Virus record (IMG/VR): IMGVR_UViG_3300031885_000050
Location: 1-39,861 of that record
Strand: one strand, 5' to 3'
DNA: 39,861 bases
DNA from: a virus
This document shows positions 23,021 through 30,049 of this stretch, piece by piece. Positions within the stretch are counted from its first letter, which is position 1; each line of letters opens with the position of its first letter. Below the pieces are notes generated by a model. That model was not told the origin of the DNA. It made no database searches and saw nothing but the letters and a program-made list of their open reading frames with translations. Both the position numbers and the translations under genes were made by a program.

Positions 23021-23827
23021 ATGGCATATAAAGTTCAACCGGGCCAGTCGCAGACGTTCCTAGCGACTTGCTACAAACTGCGCTCCGAGCAGGGGCGCGA
23101 GGCAGAGGCGCGCCTTGCAGTGGAGGAGCATGTGCGCGTGTTTGGTACTCGTCCTAATCCTACTTGGGGTCCTACGTTCGTTTGCTGTCGAGTCGCTTAC
23201 AAGCTCTTTTGTGACGACCCGACCACCGTCAAAACAGAGGTTATCATGCGCCGCGCTAAGGTTATGATCTACCACCCCGAAACAGTCGCCAAGGACGATG
23301 ACTTCCAGACCGTCACAATCCTTGACCGCAACCTCAAAGGAGATAACGAAATGACTACCGCGAAAAAGGCAACCAAGAAGGCTACCACTGACAAGCAGAG
23401 CAGCAACGCAGCCCCCGCCACCCCGGGTCGGACCAAAGCCATGATCGTGGGGCACCCCGCCTCCTCCGTGCTGCGCTGGCTCGGCAACAACGGTTACACC
23501 GTCGCGCAGGCCCGCGCCGCTGTCGCGTCCCTGGGCTTCGGCGAAGTGCTGAAAGACAGCACGATCGTTACCGGCGTCAACGACGGGAAGCACGGCGACA
23601 AATATGGGCCGGTGGCTGCGCTGACCCCCGCCGAGGAAAAGGAACTCAAACGCCACATCCCGGCGAACGTGCCCGCGACTGCGAAGGCGCAGAAGGCAGC
23701 CCCCGCGCCGGTCGCCGAGCCCGTCAAGAAGGCCCCCAAGAAGGCGCAGAAGGCGGAGACCCCCGCCCCCACCCCGACGCCGGCGCCCGCCAAGAAGGTC
23801 GCCAAGAAGGCGGTCAAGAGCGCGTAA
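23021..23827 (+). CDS. unknown two-domain protein with Lys/Ala-rich tail
   Basis: A 268-residue protein behind GGGAGG. Residues 1-110 form one domain of unknown family (ATCYKLRSEQGREAEARLAV, FVCCRVAYKLFC). Residues about 135-215 form a second domain with KAMIVGHPASSVLRWLGNNG and YTVAQARAAVASLGFGEVLK, which resembles a small helical DNA-contact domain seen in phage proteins. The last 50 residues are repeats of Ala, Lys and Pro, like histone H1 or bacterial nucleoid proteins. An internal in-frame start at codon 111 has its own ribosome site. I infer a DNA-binding protein. Codons from 111 on are strongly C-ending. Confidence 0.7.
   Translation: MAYKVQPGQSQTFLATCYKLRSEQGREAEARLAVEEHVRVFGTRPNPTWGPTFVCCRVAYKLFCDDPTTVKTEVIMRRAKVMIYHPETVAKDDDFQTVTILDRNLKGDNEMTTAKKATKKATTDKQSSNAAPATPGRTKAMIVGHPASSVLRWLGNNGYTVAQARAAVASLGFGEVLKDSTIVTGVNDGKHGDKYGPVAALTPAEEKELKRHIPANVPATAKAQKAAPAPVAEPVKKAPKKAQKAETPAPTPTPAPAKKVAKKAVKSA
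23351..23827 (+). CDS. nested Lys/Ala-rich DNA-binding-like protein from internal start
   Basis: In-frame ATG at codon 111, with AAAGGAG at 23336-23342 eight bases before it. The product would be 158 residues: a basic start (TTAKKATKKATTDK), the helical domain and the Ala/Lys/Pro tail. The change to strongly C-ending codons at this point suggests that this part is made at higher levels than the first 110 codons. No stop separates the two, so both a long and a short product are expected. Confidence 0.65.
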   Translation: MTTAKKATKKATTDKQSSNAAPATPGRTKAMIVGHPASSVLRWLGNNGYTVAQARAAVASLGFGEVLKDSTIVTGVNDGKHGDKYGPVAALTPAEEKELKRHIPANVPATAKAQKAAPAPVAEPVKKAPKKAQKAETPAPTPTPAPAKKVAKKAVKSA

Positions 23828-23848
23828 GACTTAAACAGCGCAACCAGC

Positions 23849-23883
23849 GCACCGGTGCGAGCGTTTGTCACTCGCGCCGGTGC
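23849..23883 (+). terminator. stable hairpin, possible attenuator
   Basis: Thirteen-base stem GCACCGGTGCGAG (23849-23861) with CTCGCGCCGGTGC (23871-23883), one G-T pair, nine-base loop. No T run follows, so it is not a classical terminator. It could protect the 3' end of the upstream message or lower transcription into the modification genes. Confidence 0.5.
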
Positions 23884-23906
23884 TGCGTTAAGAGGAGGTT
23901 AAGGAT

Positions 23907-24530
23907 ATGCAAGTGGTAAGCGTTCCAATCAGTCTGCCGATACCGCATTCGCAAAACACGCGACAGCACCCCGAGGCCAATATCCTCGCCATCATGGCGA
24001 GCGTTAAAAAGTTCGGACAACAAACTCCGATCGTATTGGGTGCGGATCACCGCATCCTCAAAGGCAACGGGACTTTCGAGGCTTGCAAGCGCCTCAAGCT
24101 CGCGTCGGTGTTTGTTGTCTATTCGACACTCGACCAGATGAACCAGCTGGCGTACTCTGTCGCTGACAACAAAACCGGCGAGTCCTCCACCTTCGACTAT
24201 ACCGCATTGAGTGAAGTGGTGCGCGAACTGCAACGCGCGGAGTTTGACGTGTCCGCGCTGGGCTTTGCGGACTTTGAACTCCAGCCCCTGCTTAACGAGG
24301 ATTGGGCGCCGACTGAAATGCCGGAGCCTGAGCAGGGGGAAATGGGCACCGCGCTCCGTGTGAAGTTCACAGAGGAGCAAGCGGCGGTAATCAATGCGGC
24401 TGTCGCCCTCTACAAGGCGGCAGGGGCGGTGGAAAGCAAGGTGGAGGAGGTGCTGGTGTACCTAGCCCGCGCCTACGTCAAGAGCAACCGCAGAGCGCCC
24501 GTTAAGCAGACGGGGGTGCCCCATGCCTAA
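23907..24530 (+). CDS. ParB/Srx-like nuclease-domain protein
   Basis: A 207-residue protein whose first 110 residues match the ParB N-terminal fold: SQNTRQHPEANILAIMASVK, FGQQTPIVLGAD, ILKGNGTFEACKRLKL and a later A-Y-S-V-ADNKTGE stretch. These correspond to the nucleotide-binding core with the GxxR/GNG loop. The C-terminal half is a helical segment with an LRVKFTEEQ start and no clear HTH, so DNA partition is unlikely. Such proteins in phages often accompany DNA methyltransferases or modification genes. It overlaps queC by eight bases, which links it to the modification cluster. Confidence 0.8.
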   Translation: MQVVSVPISLPIPHSQNTRQHPEANILAIMASVKKFGQQTPIVLGADHRILKGNGTFEACKRLKLASVFVVYSTLDQMNQLAYSVADNKTGESSTFDYTALSEVVRELQRAEFDVSALGFADFELQPLLNEDWAPTEMPEPEQGEMGTALRVKFTEEQAAVINAAVALYKAAGAVESKVEEVLVYLARAYVKSNRRAPVKQTGVPHA

Positions 24531-25215
24531 AGCGGTGGTTGTATTGAGCGGCGGTCTGGACTCGTCCGTGCTGCTTCATTACTGTCTCGCCCAGGGGCTG
24601 GAGGTGGAGGCGCTGTCGTTTGATTACGGGCAGAGACACGTCCGCGAACTGAAGGCGGCGGCGGCGGTAAGCAGACACCGGGACGTGGACCACATCATTG
24701 CGCCGCTTGACGTGCTGCGCTTGCTCGCTCCTACGTCGGCGCTGACCAATGCCTCCATCGCAGTGCCGGAGGGACATTACGAGGACGACAGCATGAAAGC
24801 GACAGTGGTCCCCGCCCGGAACCTCGTAATGATTGCGCTCGCAACGTCCCGCGCAATCGCAACGCAGGCGGAGGTGGTGGCCGTCGGCGTCCACGCTGGT
24901 GACCACGCAATATATCCTGACTGCCGCGCTGCGTTTATCAATCGCATGGCGATGGTCACAGAGCGCGTGGACTACCAAGTGGTTAAGCTGCTGGCGCCTT
25001 TCCTTTACATGACCAAGGAGAAGATTGTCCGGCTTGGCGCTGCGCTGGGCGTCCCGTTTGGACTCACGTGGTCATGCTACAAAGGCGGGGCGCAGCACTG
25101 CGGCAAGTGCGGGACTTGTGTCGAGCGCCGGGAAGCCTTCGCGCTCGCGGGCGTGAGTGACCCCACGATATACGATGTGGACGCGCCTATCGTGGACGGC
25201 GTGGTGACGTTATGA
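24523..25215 (+). CDS. queC: QueC, 7-cyano-7-deazaguanine (preQ0) synthase
   Basis: A 230-residue enzyme that turns 7-carboxy-7-deazaguanine into preQ0 with ATP and ammonia. The PP-loop is VVLSGGLDSSVLLHY (SGGLDS at residues 9-14). A zinc site is formed by C185, C193, C196 and C199 in the WSCYKGGAQHCGKCGTC stretch, as in bacterial QueC. FDYGQRH and VVPARNLVM are also typical. Length is normal. The start overlaps the stop of the ParB-like gene, and the stop overlaps the start of dpdA (ATGA). Confidence 0.95.
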   Translation: MPKAVVVLSGGLDSSVLLHYCLAQGLEVEALSFDYGQRHVRELKAAAAVSRHRDVDHIIAPLDVLRLLAPTSALTNASIAVPEGHYEDDSMKATVVPARNLVMIALATSRAIATQAEVVAVGVHAGDHAIYPDCRAAFINRMAMVTERVDYQVVKLLAPFLYMTKEKIVRLGAALGVPFGLTWSCYKGGAQHCGKCGTCVERREAFALAGVSDPTIYDVDAPIVDGVVTL

Positions 25216-25952
25216 CGGAGATGGTCTTTGCAGTCTCCCAGTCCTCGCTAGTCATGCACGATGTTTTTGCGGACTGGGACTGGGACCTCTATCCGCTGAC
25301 TACGTTGTGGACGTTCGCTCACTCACAGTATATCCGCACCATTGACAAGCTCCACATACGGGGCCCGCTTATGCTCGACAGCGGTGCCTATAGCGCGTGG
25401 ACGATCGGTGCCACGATTGATATTGACGCGCTCATTGCAGCGGAGAAGGCGCGGGCTTGGCGCTATGTCGTTGCGCTTGACGTTATCGGCTCACCTTCAG
25501 AGTCCCGCGCCAATGCGTTCTATATGAAGGAGCATGGGAGCAAAGCCTTCCCAGTGTTCCATCAGGGGGAGCCGTTTGAACTCCTCAAGGAATACTGTCA
25601 ACACTGGGACCTCGTGGGACTGTCTTGCCGGCTGGGAGAAAATAAGAAAACGTCGGAGTGGTTCTATGAGCAGTGTTTCCGGCGAGCGTTCCCGCACAGA
25701 TTCCACTCCTTCGGGTGGGCGGAGGAAGGCATACTGTCTCGCTATCCGTTCTGGTCAGCGGACAGCACCTCGTGGCAAGCGTCATTTCGTTATGGGCGGT
25801 GGACTTCGCTCGGAGGCTTCTATTCTCCGATGCGAGCGAAAAAGGGCAACCCGATATACACAGCAACGAAAGGCGAGGTCCTCCATTACTGGCACATGCA
25901 GGAAAAGTTAAAGGCGCGGTGGCGCAAGGAGTTAAGCAGATGGACAGCGTAA
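25212..25952 (+). CDS. dpdA: DpdA-like DNA-guanine transglycosylase
   Basis: A 246-residue protein related to tRNA-guanine transglycosylase. The TIM-barrel motifs are LDSGAYSAW (D56), VVALDVIG (D90), FPVFHQGE (113-120), LVGLSC and SADSTSW (D184). There is no CxCxxC zinc site of tRNA enzymes. In phages this family exchanges guanine in DNA for a 7-deazaguanine base and releases free guanine. The enzyme lies inside the preQ1 gene set, which supports a DNA substrate over tRNA. Which two of the three aspartates are the nucleophile and acid/base cannot be settled here. ATGA overlap with queC; its last codons contain the queF start. Confidence 0.85.
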   Translation: MTEMVFAVSQSSLVMHDVFADWDWDLYPLTTLWTFAHSQYIRTIDKLHIRGPLMLDSGAYSAWTIGATIDIDALIAAEKARAWRYVVALDVIGSPSESRANAFYMKEHGSKAFPVFHQGEPFELLKEYCQHWDLVGLSCRLGENKKTSEWFYEQCFRRAFPHRFHSFGWAEEGILSRYPFWSADSTSWQASFRYGRWTSLGGFYSPMRAKKGNPIYTATKGEVLHYWHMQEKLKARWRKELSRWTA

Positions 25953-26359
25953 AAGACCAAGTTCAAGTGTTGGGCAAGCAGACCAACAAACCTCTTGACC
26001 GTCCCGAGGTTCTGGAGGTAGAGTTCAAGACCGCAGTGGTAGTGGAGTTGGACTGTTCCGAGTTCACCTCCTACTGTCCAGTGACGGGCCAGCCCGACTT
26101 CGGCAGGCTCACGATCCGCTACCGCCCCGACGGTCGCATCCTCGAGACCAAAAGCCTCAAGCTGTATCTCCTCAAGTTCCGTGACACGCGCGGATTTAAC
26201 GAGCAGCTTGTGGACCAGATATGCCGCGAGCTTTACAACGTGCTCCGTCCGCATTACTGCCTCGTGGATGCCGAGTTCCACGCCCGGGGCGGCATTGCAG
26301 TCAAGCCCCACGCGGAGGTTTATCGCAGCATAACCCGTGAAGGAGGCCTCAATGTATAA
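25940..26359 (+). CDS. queF: QueF, NADPH-dependent preQ0 reductase
   Basis: A 139-residue short-type (YkvM-like) reductase that converts the nitrile of preQ0 to the aminomethyl group of preQ1. Residues EFTSYCPVTGQPDF carry the catalytic C46 and D53, seven apart as in the family. ETKSLKLYLLKF (69-80) is the QueF motif for NADPH binding, which sets it apart from QueF-like amidinotransferases that lack it. The ATG at 25940 lies eight bases after AAGGAG (25926-25931) and inside the end of dpdA. With QueF present the end product is probably preQ1, not preQ0. Confidence 0.93.
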   Translation: MDSVKDQVQVLGKQTNKPLDRPEVLEVEFKTAVVVELDCSEFTSYCPVTGQPDFGRLTIRYRPDGRILETKSLKLYLLKFRDTRGFNEQLVDQICRELYNVLRPHYCLVDAEFHARGGIAVKPHAEVYRSITREGGLNV

Positions 26360-26711
26360 GGTGGAAAAGACTGTCTCCATCAGCGCAGCGCACCACTTGA
26401 CAGGCAAGTCATGCCCCGCCGCGTGTCAGCGTGAGCATGGGCACAATTGGCGCGTAACGGTCACTGTGCAAGCGTCCAAGCTCGTGGACGGCATGGTCGT
26501 GGACTTCGGGCTGATTAAGGACGCCGTCCACGCGCTCGACCACGAAAACCTCAACGATCATTTTCCGAACCCGACGGCGGAGAATATCGCCTTCGGTATC
26601 GCCGAGGTCCTCAACCGCCGCTTTAAGGACTTGCGCCTTTCCAACGTGCCGCGCGTGTCGCGTGTGCGCGTTGAGGAGACGGAAGGCAACGTCGCCACCT
26701 ACGAGGTGTAA
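26352..26711 (+). CDS. queD: QueD, 6-carboxy-5,6,7,8-tetrahydropterin synthase
   Basis: A 119-residue enzyme that makes 6-carboxytetrahydropterin from dihydroneopterin triphosphate. H14, H29 and H31 (SAAHHL and REHGHNW) bind zinc, and C25 is the likely catalytic cysteine; VVDFGLIKDAVHALDHENLN holds the D-H catalytic pair. E108/E109 near the C-terminus fit the pterin-anchoring glutamate. The start at 26352 has AGGAGG five bases before it; it overlaps queF by eight bases. Length is normal. Confidence 0.94.
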   Translation: MYKVEKTVSISAAHHLTGKSCPAACQREHGHNWRVTVTVQASKLVDGMVVDFGLIKDAVHALDHENLNDHFPNPTAENIAFGIAEVLNRRFKDLRLSNVPRVSRVRVEETEGNVATYEV

Positions 26712-26712
26712 C

Positions 26713-27351
26713 ATGCTTTATGCGGTGACGGAAATTTTTTACAGTCTGCAAGGCGAGGGATACTGGACGGGGCGGCCGGCCGCGTTCGTCCGTCTCGCGG
26801 GCTGTAATCTGAAATGCTCGTGGTGTGACACTGACCACAGCAAACGAGAGGTGGCGACCGAAGTCAATATCCTCCATGACGTGTCCCACTTCGCGCTTGC
26901 GCACACGCGAGACAAGCTCGTGGTTATCACGGGCGGCGAGCCGACTTTGCAGCGGCTCACGCCTCTGGTGTCTATCCTTCAGGAGCGGGGGTGGTTCGTT
27001 GCAATCGAAACGAACGGAACGCACATGGACCAAATCCCCGTCGGCGTGGACTGGGTGACTGTCTCGCCCAAGCTGCCCGCACAGCCTGCGCTCTGGGAGG
27101 ATTCGAAAATGTATGCCCACCTTCGCGGTAACGAAATGAAGGTGGTCCTCGACTGTGCGGAGGGCGAGGCGTTCGCGCTCGCGTTGCGGCGCAAGTGCGG
27201 AAACAATTTCCAGCATTGGTACGCGCAACCTTGCGCCAGCAGCAACGCAGCATGGGCGCAGACGTGCATGGAACGGACCATCAAGTTCATAAAGGAGAAC
27301 CCGTCATGGCGTTTAAGCCTTCAGACCCACAAGCTCGCCAATATCGCATGA
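26713..27351 (+). CDS. queE: QueE, 7-carboxy-7-deazaguanine synthase (radical SAM)
   Basis: A 212-residue radical SAM enzyme that contracts carboxytetrahydropterin to 7-carboxy-7-deazaguanine. The N-terminus IFYSLQGEGYWTGRPAAFVR is typical QueE; C31, C35 and C38 (CNLKCSWC) form the CX3CX2C iron-sulfur motif, and VVITGGEPTLQ is the SAM-binding GGEP. It starts one base after the queD stop. Its last 46 bases overlap the start of the folE fusion in another frame. Confidence 0.95.
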   Translation: MLYAVTEIFYSLQGEGYWTGRPAAFVRLAGCNLKCSWCDTDHSKREVATEVNILHDVSHFALAHTRDKLVVITGGEPTLQRLTPLVSILQERGWFVAIETNGTHMDQIPVGVDWVTVSPKLPAQPALWEDSKMYAHLRGNEMKVVLDCAEGEAFALALRRKCGNNFQHWYAQPCASSNAAWAQTCMERTIKFIKENPSWRLSLQTHKLANIA

Positions 27352-28220
27352 CGTGGGACGAGGTGCTGGACCGCCTCAATCCCATCATTGAGTTAGTGCG
27401 CTGCCTTGAGCATGACCCCGTCCACGTGTGGGGGGTGCCTCGAGGTGGCGCGGTCGTGGCGGGGATGCTCGCTGGTCATGCCGACGTGCGGCTCTGTGAC
27501 AGCGTGGACGAACTGCCCCACCTCATCGTGGATGACATAATCGAAACGGGCGCCACGCTGCGCAGCTTTAAGAATGTCTGCCAGCGCGTTGCTGCGCTCG
27601 TGGACAAACGCAACGAAAGCGAACCGCTCCGCGACCGCTGGGTGGTGTTCCCGTGGGAGACAGCGGACGAGGCATGTGGTCCCACCGACAACGTGCGGCG
27701 ACTGCTTGAGGTCATTGGCGAGGATCCCACGCGGGAAGGTCTTGTCAAGACTCCCGAGCGCGTGGTCAAAGCTCTGCTGGAAATGACCGAGGGTTACCGC
27801 ATGGACGCAGAGCAGGTCCTGTCCACGTGCTTTGAGTCGAGCGCCGACGAAATGGTGGTCCTCTCCCATATCCAGTTTACCTCGTTGTGTGAGCACCACC
27901 TCCTGCCTTTCGTCGGCGAGGCGGCTGTCGGCTATCTGCCTCAGGGTCGAGTGATTGGCATAAGCAAGCTGGCGCGTGTCGTCCAGATGTTTGCGCGGCG
28001 CTTGCAGGTCCAAGAAAACATGACCACGCAGATTGCACACGCCATCCAAGAGTGCCTCAAGCCCCGGGGCGTCGGTGTCGTGGTGCGAGCGCACCACCAA
28101 TGTATGTCATGCCGCGGCGTCAAGCAGCCCAACACGGAAATGGTCACCTCATGTATGCTGGGCGAAATGCGGAGCGACAGCGCAGCCCGCGCCGAGCTTA
28201 TGCACTTGCTCAAGGACTAA
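27306..28220 (+). CDS. folE: phosphoribosyltransferase-GTP cyclohydrolase I fusion
   Basis: A 304-residue two-domain protein. Residues about 15-118 are a type I phosphoribosyltransferase: VWGVPRGGAVVAGML, the PRPP loop LIVDDIIETGATL (73-85) and a C-terminal RWVVFPWE as seen in purine-type relatives. Residues about 125-304 are GTP cyclohydrolase I, which makes dihydroneopterin triphosphate: KTPERVVKALLEMT, FTSLCEHHLLPFVG with zinc ligands C195 and H198, GISKLARVVQMFARRLQVQE, and HHQCMSCRG with C266. FolE alone starts the preQ1 route. The front domain could salvage guanine to GMP (inference). The start at 27306 has AAGGAG at 27293-27298; no break lies between the domains. Confidence 0.92.
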   Translation: MAFKPSDPQARQYRMTWDEVLDRLNPIIELVRCLEHDPVHVWGVPRGGAVVAGMLAGHADVRLCDSVDELPHLIVDDIIETGATLRSFKNVCQRVAALVDKRNESEPLRDRWVVFPWETADEACGPTDNVRRLLEVIGEDPTREGLVKTPERVVKALLEMTEGYRMDAEQVLSTCFESSADEMVVLSHIQFTSLCEHHLLPFVGEAAVGYLPQGRVIGISKLARVVQMFARRLQVQENMTTQIAHAIQECLKPRGVGVVVRAHHQCMSCRGVKQPNTEMVTSCMLGEMRSDSAARAELMHLLKD

Positions 28221-28221
28221 C

Positions 28222-29568
28222 ATGCGGCGCTTTAGACCATATCAGGTTGACGCTTTCAACTATGCGGTGGAGCAGGACCACCCAGTCGAGTGGATGGAAA
28301 TGCGGCTGGGCAAGACTCTAGTGGCCATCCGCCGCATTAAACAATACGGGAAGGACTTGCGCGTCCTGATCGTTGCGCCTAACTCGGCGCTTGGTTCGTG
28401 GCTCGACGAACTGCGCACCGAGGGCGAGACCGACGTGGTTTGGCTGCGAGGTTCGCGCTCTGATAGGGTAGGAAAGCTCGAGGAGAACCACAAGTGGTAT
28501 CTTGTCAACAAAGAGGCACACCTCACCATCCCAGAGCTTAGATTCCAGCCTTGGGACTGCGTGGTTTTGGACGAGTCCACTTTTATCAAAAATCCTAAGG
28601 CTAAGGTGACTCAATTTTTTAGTTACGCGAACTGGTGCCACGTGCCTCATCGGTGGATATTGACGGGCACACCTAATCCACAGGGGGACCTCGACCTGTG
28701 GTGCCAACTTGCGTTCCTCGACGGATCCTTTATGGGGTGCCGCTCCTACTGGGACTTCCGGGCAAAGTATTTCCACGTGCCCTGGGGATATGACTGGGTC
28801 CCGCTCCCGGGGGCTGCGGAGAAGATAGCGGCGGCGCTGCGCTCGCGTTGTTTCATCCTCAGGAGACGGGACGTTAATATCGGACCAGAGAAAATTATTT
28901 CCACCCGCGCTGTCTCGCTTGACCCCGTAACAGCCCGGCGTTATTCAGACATTGAGCGAGACTTTGCAGTGGAAATAATGGGCAAGGAAAGCAAGACACT
29001 TTGGGCGGGGGCGCGTTATACGTGGCTCCGGCGCCTGTGCGGCGGCTTTGACGTTGAAGGCAAGCAGATGGTGAGCAGTGAGAAGATGGCTGAGCTTATG
29101 GACTTGCTCACTGGCGAGCTTGTCCACGAGCAGGTGGTGGTGTGGTTTAACTTTAACGCAGAGGTCAAAGCAGCGCGGGAGTATTGCAAGCAGAATAAGG
29201 TGAGCATGGCGAGCATTACGGGAGAGGACAGCGTGGAGCAACGCGAGAAAATGCGGACGTGGTTTCAGACCAAAGGCGTTCGCGTCCTACTCGTCCAGCA
29301 AGCTGTCGCCCAGACCGGTATGAACCTAAGTGCCGCGGACACTGCTATCTATTACGCACCGCCCATGGGTGCGCTGGCGAAGTCACAGACAGAGGACAGG
29401 ATCCTGAGTGTGGACAAGACCTCGCCACTGCTTTATATCCGACTAGTGTGCCCCGACACAGTGGACGAGGACTTGTGGACGAACTTGTCTGGTCAGGTTA
29501 TGCTCAATGACTTGACGCTTTCCCGCGCTCTTAAGGATTGCATCATGCAAAGGAGGTCCAATGTTTAA
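28222..29568 (+). CDS. SNF2-family DNA helicase/translocase
   Basis: A 448-residue SF2 protein. It has RPYQVDAFNYAV (Q motif), EMRLGKTLVAI (motif I, residues 26-36), VLIVAPNSALGSW (Ia), CVVLDESTFIKNP (motif II, DEST form, D117-E118), RWILTGTPNP (III) and, in lobe 2, VVVWFNFNAEVKAA, QAVAQTGMNLSAADTAIYY (V) and SQTEDRILSVDK (VI). In motif VI the usual second arginine (QxxDRxxR) is Ser here. The family moves along double-stranded DNA; phages use it in replication or recombination. The start lies one base after the folE stop. Confidence 0.9.
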   Translation: MRRFRPYQVDAFNYAVEQDHPVEWMEMRLGKTLVAIRRIKQYGKDLRVLIVAPNSALGSWLDELRTEGETDVVWLRGSRSDRVGKLEENHKWYLVNKEAHLTIPELRFQPWDCVVLDESTFIKNPKAKVTQFFSYANWCHVPHRWILTGTPNPQGDLDLWCQLAFLDGSFMGCRSYWDFRAKYFHVPWGYDWVPLPGAAEKIAAALRSRCFILRRRDVNIGPEKIISTRAVSLDPVTARRYSDIERDFAVEIMGKESKTLWAGARYTWLRRLCGGFDVEGKQMVSSEKMAELMDLLTGELVHEQVVVWFNFNAEVKAAREYCKQNKVSMASITGEDSVEQREKMRTWFQTKGVRVLLVQQAVAQTGMNLSAADTAIYYAPPMGALAKSQTEDRILSVDKTSPLLYIRLVCPDTVDEDLWTNLSGQVMLNDLTLSRALKDCIMQRRSNV

Positions 29569-30049
29569 CGTCCGCAGCACCCAGCGCGTGTTATTCCTCG
29601 ACCCGGGAGTGGGTGGGACGGGCTGGGCGTACTATCGCAACGTGGATGGTGGGGACTACAATCTGCCCACCACGGGCGTTGTATTTCCCAAAGGCGCAAC
29701 GTGGCAAGCGAAGGTCCGCACTGTCATGGCGAGCATGTCGGGGGTGCTGTCTCTTTATCACCCTATCCTCGTGGTGGCCGAGTTCCCGCGAGTGTGGCAG
29801 GAGGCTACCTCACACGCGAGCGCAACGCGCGGCGACTTGTTTAAGCTCGCCTACCTTGTGGGTGCGCTTGACCGCGCGTGTGAGGCGCTCGACATGGGGA
29901 CGGTCCAGCTTATCTCACCGAGCGACTGGAAAGGGCAGCTTCCAAAGGACGCGCTCAAACGGCGCGTGGAAAAGCTGCTTGGTGTTTCGTATCAGGACCA
30001 CGAGCTTGACGCGGTAGGCATGGGCTTGGCTGCAATGGGGCGCCTCTAA
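29561..30049 (+). CDS. RuvC-like Holliday junction resolvase
   Basis: A 162-residue RNase H-fold nuclease. Acidic residues fit RuvC: D14 in VLFLDPGVGGTGWAY, E74 in LVVAEFPRVW, and H147/D150 in YQDHELDAVGMGLAA. It would resolve branched DNA before packaging and in recombination. It begins inside the 3' end of the helicase gene (AAAGGAGG before the ATG), and its TAA overlaps the next ATG. Length is close to bacterial RuvC (about 170). Confidence 0.88.
   Translation: MFNVRSTQRVLFLDPGVGGTGWAYYRNVDGGDYNLPTTGVVFPKGATWQAKVRTVMASMSGVLSLYHPILVVAEFPRVWQEATSHASATRGDLFKLAYLVGALDRACEALDMGTVQLISPSDWKGQLPKDALKRRVEKLLGVSYQDHELDAVGMGLAAMGRL

Noticed and set aside
28033-28221. 63-codon upstream extension of the helicase gene
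   Set aside because: It overlaps folE in another frame; helicase homology begins right at MRRFRPYQ from 28222.
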